Source: Burkholderiales bacterium (GTDB lineage: Bacteria; Pseudomonadota; Gammaproteobacteria; Burkholderiales; Burkholderiaceae_D). From it: 8,008 nt of DNA. The stretch covers positions 1 to 8,008 of the forward strand of contig JACPVY010000340.1 of the NCBI GenBank assembly GCA_016197345.1, in the 5' to 3' direction. A model generated the notes under the pieces. The model searched no databases and was not told the DNA's origin. It worked only from the letters and a program-made list of their open reading frames with translations. The position numbers and the translations under genes are program-made. Below are positions 7,854 to 8,008 of this stretch, in pieces. Positions within the stretch are counted from its first letter, which is position 1. Each line of letters starts with the position of its first letter.

Positions 7854-8008
7854 ATGACAGATCGTAGCGCGTTTCGCGCCCATCCATTGCAAGGTGCGAT
7901 GCTGTATTTTCAACCTGCTTCCGGCATCCACATTCGCATTGAAAACGAATCAACCCGCCAGCTACAGCGATGCGCGCCGCGCGTGGTGATGTTTGGCATC
8001 ACCAATAA
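7854..8008 (+). CDS. Probable radical SAM protein, N-terminal fragment
   Basis: The first 51 codons of a gene run off the right edge with no stop. The ATG has a good ribosome site. The fragment starts MTDRSAFRAHPLQGAMLYF, continues with a short strand-rich segment (GIHIRIENESTRQL) and ends in RCAPRVVMFGITN. In many radical SAM enzymes, especially SPASM-type peptide-modifying ones, an R-x-V-x-F-G-I-T-N strand comes directly before the CxxxCxxC cluster motif (often as ITNxCNLxCxxC). That motif would begin in the next bases and cannot be seen. If correct, the enzyme would bind a 4Fe-4S cluster and S-adenosylmethionine in the cytoplasm and modify a peptide or other substrate by radical chemistry. 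It is transcribed divergently from the RHS gene, and no functional link is shown. That it is a gene is fairly likely; the family is a pattern-based guess. Confidence 0.6.
   Translation, partial: MTDRSAFRAHPLQGAMLYFQPASGIHIRIENESTRQLQRCAPRVVMFGITN

Overview
The window is dominated by one very large minus-strand gene for an RHS/YD-repeat protein. It starts at 7105 and runs leftward through position 1 without reaching its end. About 2,370 residues are visible. The reading frame changes once, by -1, between about 5574 and 5633, so the gene appears as a 544-codon 5' ORF (5471-7105) followed by a long open frame (1-5633) that continues off the window. The C-terminal RHS core, the autoprotease motif and any toxin domain would lie beyond the left edge and are not visible.

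Reading the protein from its N-terminus: 7105 to about 6900 is a conserved start region without an obvious signal peptide; 6900 to 5640 is a classic YD array; 5573 to about 4440 has long-linker YD units of 65-73 residues; about 4440 to 2770 is dominated by short YD repeats; and 2770 to 1 is again long-linker units. The last region contains a higher-order duplication with a period of about 2.01 kb (2014-2610 matches 1-600 at protein level).

To the right is a gene-poor divergent region of about 750 bp (7106-7853). It contains a good ribosome binding site and a possible extended -10 promoter for the rhs gene. On the plus strand it has a consensus -35 box with a dyad over the -10 position, and further on an almost perfect 14-bp inverted repeat with a 26-nt loop, a smaller dyad and a terminator-like hairpin. 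At 7854 a plus-strand gene starts and leaves the window after 51 codons. Its last visible residues (PRVVMFGITN) look like the strand that precedes the iron-sulfur cysteine motif of radical SAM enzymes, but that motif itself lies outside the window.

The organism is most likely a Gram-negative bacterium, and a proteobacterium (perhaps a betaproteobacterium) fits the roughly 50% GC content and the style of the RHS protein. This is an impression, not a measured assignment. I see no tRNA, rRNA, CRISPR array or complete insertion sequence. No partner genes (immunity, VgrG, PAAR, EagR, TcB) are visible, so the secretion route and role of the RHS protein remain open.
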